The notes under the pieces are model-generated. The model saw nothing but the letters and a program-made list of their open reading frames with translations, had not been told where the DNA came from and did no database searches. From Roseomonas haemaphysalidis (GTDB lineage: Bacteria; Pseudomonadota; Alphaproteobacteria; Acetobacterales; Acetobacteraceae), in assembly GCF_017355405.1 (NCBI RefSeq), contig NZ_CP061181.1, forward strand, positions 1 to 64,000: 64,000 nucleotides of DNA. Direction: 5' to 3'. Positions within the stretch are counted from its first letter, which is position 1. Each line of letters opens with the position of its first letter. This document shows, in pieces, positions 60,959 through 64,000 of this stretch. The translations under genes were made by a program, and so were the position numbers.

Positions 60959-62758
60959 ATGCAGCCTGAATACATCAACGTGGGCGATCTGTTCTCCCGT
61001 GAGAACGTCTTCGCTGTCCCGCTGTTCCAGCGCCCTTATGTCTGGGACGAGGACCGCTGGGAATTGCTCTGGGATGATATCACCCGGGTGACCGAGGAAA
61101 CCCTCGCCGCGGCACGCGCACCGCGCCGCCACTTCCTTGGATCGATCGTCGTGCAGCAACGCCCGAATGGCGTTGCCCAGGTACCCCGCCGCGAGGTCAT
61201 CGATGGGCAACAGCGCCTGACCACACTGCAGGTGTTGCTCAAGGCGGTCGCCGACGCACTCGAGGCCGACCTGGTGACGGCGGACACGGCGCTGCCCTTC
61301 GCCACCCTGCTGCGCCACCCTTTCGCTATCAAGACCGATGTGGAAGGATCCTACAAGGTCTGGCCGACCAACGTGGATCGTCCGGCCTTCCGCGAGGTCA
61401 TGGACGGCCTGGCGCGACGGGGCGTGAACGCCGAAGACCGGTTCTTCGCCGCCTATCGCTTCTTCCGCGGCAAGGCGGAGGCATGGATCGTCGCCACGGG
61501 CGATTATCCGGAGATCCGCGCCCGCCGGGCGGACGCCCTGGCGCGGTCCTTGCGGCAGCATCTCTGGCTCATCGTGCTGAATCTTGCGGAGGACGATCAG
61601 GCGCAGGTCATCTTCGAGACGCTCAACGCGCGAGGTACGCCGCTCACCCCGGGCGACCTCGTCAAGAACCTGCTGATGCGCCGCGCGCAGGAGGAGGGCG
61701 CGCCCGTCGCGGCGCTCTATGAGAAGCACTGGCGCCATTTCGACGACGATAGGATCTGGCAGCAGAATGTCGGCGCCGGCTACACCGCCCGGCCGCGCCT
61801 CGACTTCTTCCTGCAGCAGGCGCTCACAGTTCTGACCAGCCAGTCGATCCCGATGACGCAGGTCTACGACTCCTTCGCCGCTTATCTCGCGGCAACACAG
61901 GGTGGGACCACCGCTACGGAACATCTCGAGCGGATCAGTACCCTGTCGCTGACGGCACGCCGGATCTTCCTGGCGGAGGAGGATGACGCTGACCGTGCCC
62001 TCATCGCCGCTGCCCGCATCCGCGCCATGGACTTCTCGACTGCTCTGCCGGTCCTGATGGTGCTGCTGACGGATCCGAAGCGTGATCGCGCCGACGTCGC
62101 GCAGGCCGCCATCTGGCTGGAGAGCTTCCTGGTCCGCCGCATGGTCTGCGGGCTCAACACCGGGATGTATGGTCTCTTCTTCGTCGATGTCATGAACGGC
62201 GTGGCGAAGGCCGGATGCGCCTCGGACGCGGTTAGGACGATCTTGGCGCAGGAGCGCTCGGACAGCACCCGCTGGCCCGACGATGAGGAGTTCGGCCACG
62301 CCTGGCGGACCTACCCGCTGTACCGCACCCTCAAGCGCGGCCGCCTGAACATGATCTTGCGCGCCCTGGAGATGTCGCTACGCGATCCCGAGCTCACCGA
62401 TCCTGTCGCGGTGCCACGGACCCTGACCATCGAGCACATCCTGCCGCGACAGTGGAAGCCGTGGTGGCCACTGCCGGCGGGCGCCGATGGCGGGGCGGCG
62501 GAGCGGCGCGACGAGATCCTGCACACCATCGGCAACCTGACGCTGGTGAAGCGTAAATTGAACGAAAAGCTCAGTAATGCCCCCTGGAACACCGGGGACG
62601 CCGAGTGCAAGCGGGCAGCCCTGCGCCAGCACGGGATGATGCGGCTGAACGCGACTCTGGGGAGCTGTGAGTTATGGGATGAGGGTGCCATCCTCGACCG
62701 CGGTGATCATCTGCTCAGCCAAGCCATCCACATCTGGCCACGACCGCTCTCCCGTTGA
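60959..62758 (+). CDS. DUF262/DUF1524 protein, GmrSD-type modification-dependent nuclease
   Basis: This 599-residue protein has an N-terminal DUF262 domain with 'VPLFQRPYVWDEDRW' and the ParB-like 'EVIDGQQRLTTLQ' (residues 79-91), and a C-terminal DUF1524 HNH-type domain: 'TIEHILPRQW' near residue 490 and 'HTIGNLTLVKRKLNEKLSN' near residue 525. This joined layout is that of GmrSD-type IV restriction enzymes, which cut glucosylated or otherwise modified phage DNA. All motifs look complete. The start at 60959 lies after a short AT-rich promoter-like stretch. Confidence 0.88.
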   Translation: MQPEYINVGDLFSRENVFAVPLFQRPYVWDEDRWELLWDDITRVTEETLAAARAPRRHFLGSIVVQQRPNGVAQVPRREVIDGQQRLTTLQVLLKAVADALEADLVTADTALPFATLLRHPFAIKTDVEGSYKVWPTNVDRPAFREVMDGLARRGVNAEDRFFAAYRFFRGKAEAWIVATGDYPEIRARRADALARSLRQHLWLIVLNLAEDDQAQVIFETLNARGTPLTPGDLVKNLLMRRAQEEGAPVAALYEKHWRHFDDDRIWQQNVGAGYTARPRLDFFLQQALTVLTSQSIPMTQVYDSFAAYLAATQGGTTATEHLERISTLSLTARRIFLAEEDDADRALIAAARIRAMDFSTALPVLMVLLTDPKRDRADVAQAAIWLESFLVRRMVCGLNTGMYGLFFVDVMNGVAKAGCASDAVRTILAQERSDSTRWPDDEEFGHAWRTYPLYRTLKRGRLNMILRALEMSLRDPELTDPVAVPRTLTIEHILPRQWKPWWPLPAGADGGAAERRDEILHTIGNLTLVKRKLNEKLSNAPWNTGDAECKRAALRQHGMMRLNATLGSCELWDEGAILDRGDHLLSQAIHIWPRPLSR

Positions 62759-62832
62759 AGATAAAAATGAACATGGCTGAGTGTAGAGCGATTACGATCC
62801 CATTGTGGCTGGTGGAAGCCTGACGCGGCTTT

Positions 62833-62866
62833 CTGTCCCATGGCGACGTTGCGTGTGATGGGACAG
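62833..62866 (+). terminator. Hairpin between the GmrSD-like gene and the IS
   Basis: CTGTCCCAT and ATGGGACAG form a nine-base stem with a 16-base loop, two bases before the IS21 end. No T-run follows. Confidence 0.4.
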
Positions 62867-62868
62867 TC

Positions 62869-64000
62869 TGTGATCGGCGTGGAAAATTTGGACGCCGATT
62901 GGTACGTAGGGCCTTCAATGTGGATCGGCGTGGAAGATTGACCCCTCTGGCGGGGTGATCGGCGTTCAAAACTGACCCCCCAAATTTGAGATGCTGCCCC
63001 TCCTCAGAGGGGGAGCGGGGGGATGCTGACGGTGGACATGATGGCCCGGGTGCGTCGGGCGCATTTCGTGGACGGCAAGTCGATCAAGCAGATCACGCGC
63101 GAGCTGGGTCTGGCGCGCAACACGGTGCGGCGGGTGCTGCGCTCGGGCGAGACAGCCTTCACCTACGAGCGTCAGGTGCAGCCGCGGCCCAAGCTCGGAG
63201 CCTGGACGCAGTTGCTGGAACAGCGGCTCAGCGCCAATGAGCGGCTGCCCAGTCGCGAGCGGCTCGATCTGATCCGCGTGTTTGAGGACCTGCAGCAGCA
63301 GGGGTTCACCGGTGGCTACGATACCGTGCGCCGCTACGCCCGGGCGCGACAGCGGCAGCGTGGCACGGCCACCTCAGACGCCTATATCCCGCTGAGCTTT
63401 GAGCCTGGCGAGGCGTACCAGTTCGACTGGTCGCAGGAGGTCGTGGTGCTGCATGGCGCCACGGTCGCGGTGCGGGTGGCGCAGATGCGGCTGTGTCACA
63501 GCCGGATGCTGTTCGTGCGTGCCTATCCGCGCGAAAGCCAGGAGATGGTGTTCGATGCGCATGACAAGGCGTTCGCGTTTTTCCGCGGCACCTGTCAGCG
63601 CGGCATCTATGACAACATGCGTACAGCCGTCGACGTCGTCGGGGTTGGGCGCGAGCGACAGTTCAATCGCCGGTTCCTGCAGATGTGCAGCCACTACCTG
63701 GTCGAGCCAACGGCCTGCACACCGGCCTCGGGCTGGGAGAAAGGTCAGGTGGAGAACCAGGTCGGCCTGGTGCGAAACCGGTTCTTTAAACCACGCCTGA
63801 AGTTCGCCTCGCTGCATGACATGAATGGCTGGCTACTCGAGCAATGCGTGCTTTACGCCCGCAGCACCCGCATCCCGAGCGCCGCGACTGCCCGGTGTGG
63901 GAGATGTTCGAGCAGGAGCGTCCGGCCCTGGTGCCCTATGTCGGGACGTTCGACGGGTTCAACGCCCGCACCTCAGCTGTCTCCAAAACCTGCCTCGTGG
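62869..64000 (+). mobile_element. IS21-family insertion sequence, left-hand part
   Basis: The outer end begins TGTGATCGGCGTGGAAAATT at 62869. Related repeats follow at about 62919 (TGTGGATCGGCGTGGAAG) and 62955 (GTGATCGGCGTTCAAAAC), the multiple end repeats usual in IS21. istA begins at 63023 and runs off the window. The ends resemble the complement of the right end at 1047, so both window ends probably carry related elements in the same direction. Confidence 0.85.
63023..64000 (+). pseudogene. istA: IS21 transposase IstA, frameshifted and cut by window end
   Basis: An N-terminal helix-turn-helix ('GKSIKQITRELGLARNTVRR') and the DDE core are visible: Asp in 'YQFDWSQE', Asp in 'GIYDNMRT', Glu in 'KGQVENQVG'. 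Near 63871 one base seems missing: before it the frame reads 'LYARSTRIP', while the expected continuation 'ERRDCPVWEMFEQERPALVP' is found only in another frame. With the shift, the product loses its C-terminal beta domain. It may be a true mutation or an assembly error. The frame stays open to the window end. Confidence 0.8.

Noticed and set aside
1..64000. Composite transposon defined by the two IS21 copies
   Set aside because: No matching target duplication can be shown and neither element is complete in the window, so only the shared orientation is reported.
1..64000. tRNA or rRNA genes
   Set aside because: No cloverleaf-like CCA-ended segment or rRNA signature was noticed; a covariance-model scan would settle it.

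Overview
The window looks like accessory DNA, most likely a plasmid, from an alphaproteobacterium of the Rhodospirillales/Acetobacteraceae type (a Roseomonas-like host is a guess). Three things support this. The SOS boxes have the alphaproteobacterial form GAAC-N7-GAAC. Most genes are GC-rich, with several GC-poorer islands. There is a ParA/ribbon-helix-helix partition locus beside a Rep-like winged-helix gene. No rRNA, tRNA, CRISPR array or core housekeeping operon was seen. Both ends of the window lie inside IS21-family elements in the same orientation (istA end plus istB on the left; left end plus frameshifted istA on the right).

Layout. 1-3.6 kb: IS21 end, a Dam-type methylase cut by the IS, a RelE/HigA-like toxin-antitoxin pair, and a small SOS-box operon. 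3.6-5.1 kb: an unrecognised GC-poorer gene with an SOS box upstream. 5.2-9.9 kb: decayed fragments, an AmpC beta-lactamase, an AraC regulator and a PEP-CTERM protein. 10-14.2 kb: an arsenic operon (arsR-arsC-arsB-arsH-MFS). 14.2-18 kb: small genes and dispersed repeats. 18.3-22.4 kb: TctC-type binding protein, LysR, Ldh2 dehydrogenase, DCC and DUF427 proteins. 22.5-25.3 kb: candidate origin and partition locus with three arrays of 8-bp repeats, one of them inside parA. 25.4-31.9 kb: ECF41 sigma factor with its AhpD-like partner, a VOC protein, an orphan peptide-binding protein, an AraC regulator and a dead methyltransferase. 32.1-38.7 kb: an overlapping operon of winged-helix regulator, HsdS, AAA ATPase, HNH nuclease and HsdM, with no HsdR. 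39-45 kb: IS5 remnant, PD-(D/E)XK-like protein, tyrosine phosphatase and ADP-ribosylglycohydrolase. 45.1-48.8 kb: a two-gene operon of a SRAP-fold protein without its catalytic residues and a large protein joining an IS5-type DNA-binding domain to an HUH/YxxK endonuclease. 49-52.8 kb: MntA/HepT pair, a frameshifted antitoxin-like gene, a secreted nuclease and a PEP-CTERM protein. 53-55.4 kb: an SOS mutagenesis operon (umuC, a UmuD-like protein without its catalytic dyad, and two genes duplicated from the 3-kb operon). 55.9-62.8 kb: small genes, TetR/darcynin, and a GmrSD-type restriction protein with an unknown upstream partner.

How the genes work together. The cargo falls into stress and metal resistance (arsenic, beta-lactam, SOS mutagenesis), maintenance (partition, toxin-antitoxin pairs) and defence (the HsdMS-ATPase-HNH operon, GmrSD, MntA/HepT, and possibly the SRAP/HUH operon). 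Many broken genes and several families of dispersed intergenic repeats point to frequent rearrangement. The three best candidates for something undescribed are the SRAP/HUH-fusion operon (45.1-48.8 kb), the HsdMS operon carrying a Septu-like ATPase/HNH pair in place of HsdR (32.1-38.4 kb), and the partition locus whose centromere-like octamers are built into the parA reading frame (23.2-24.4 kb).
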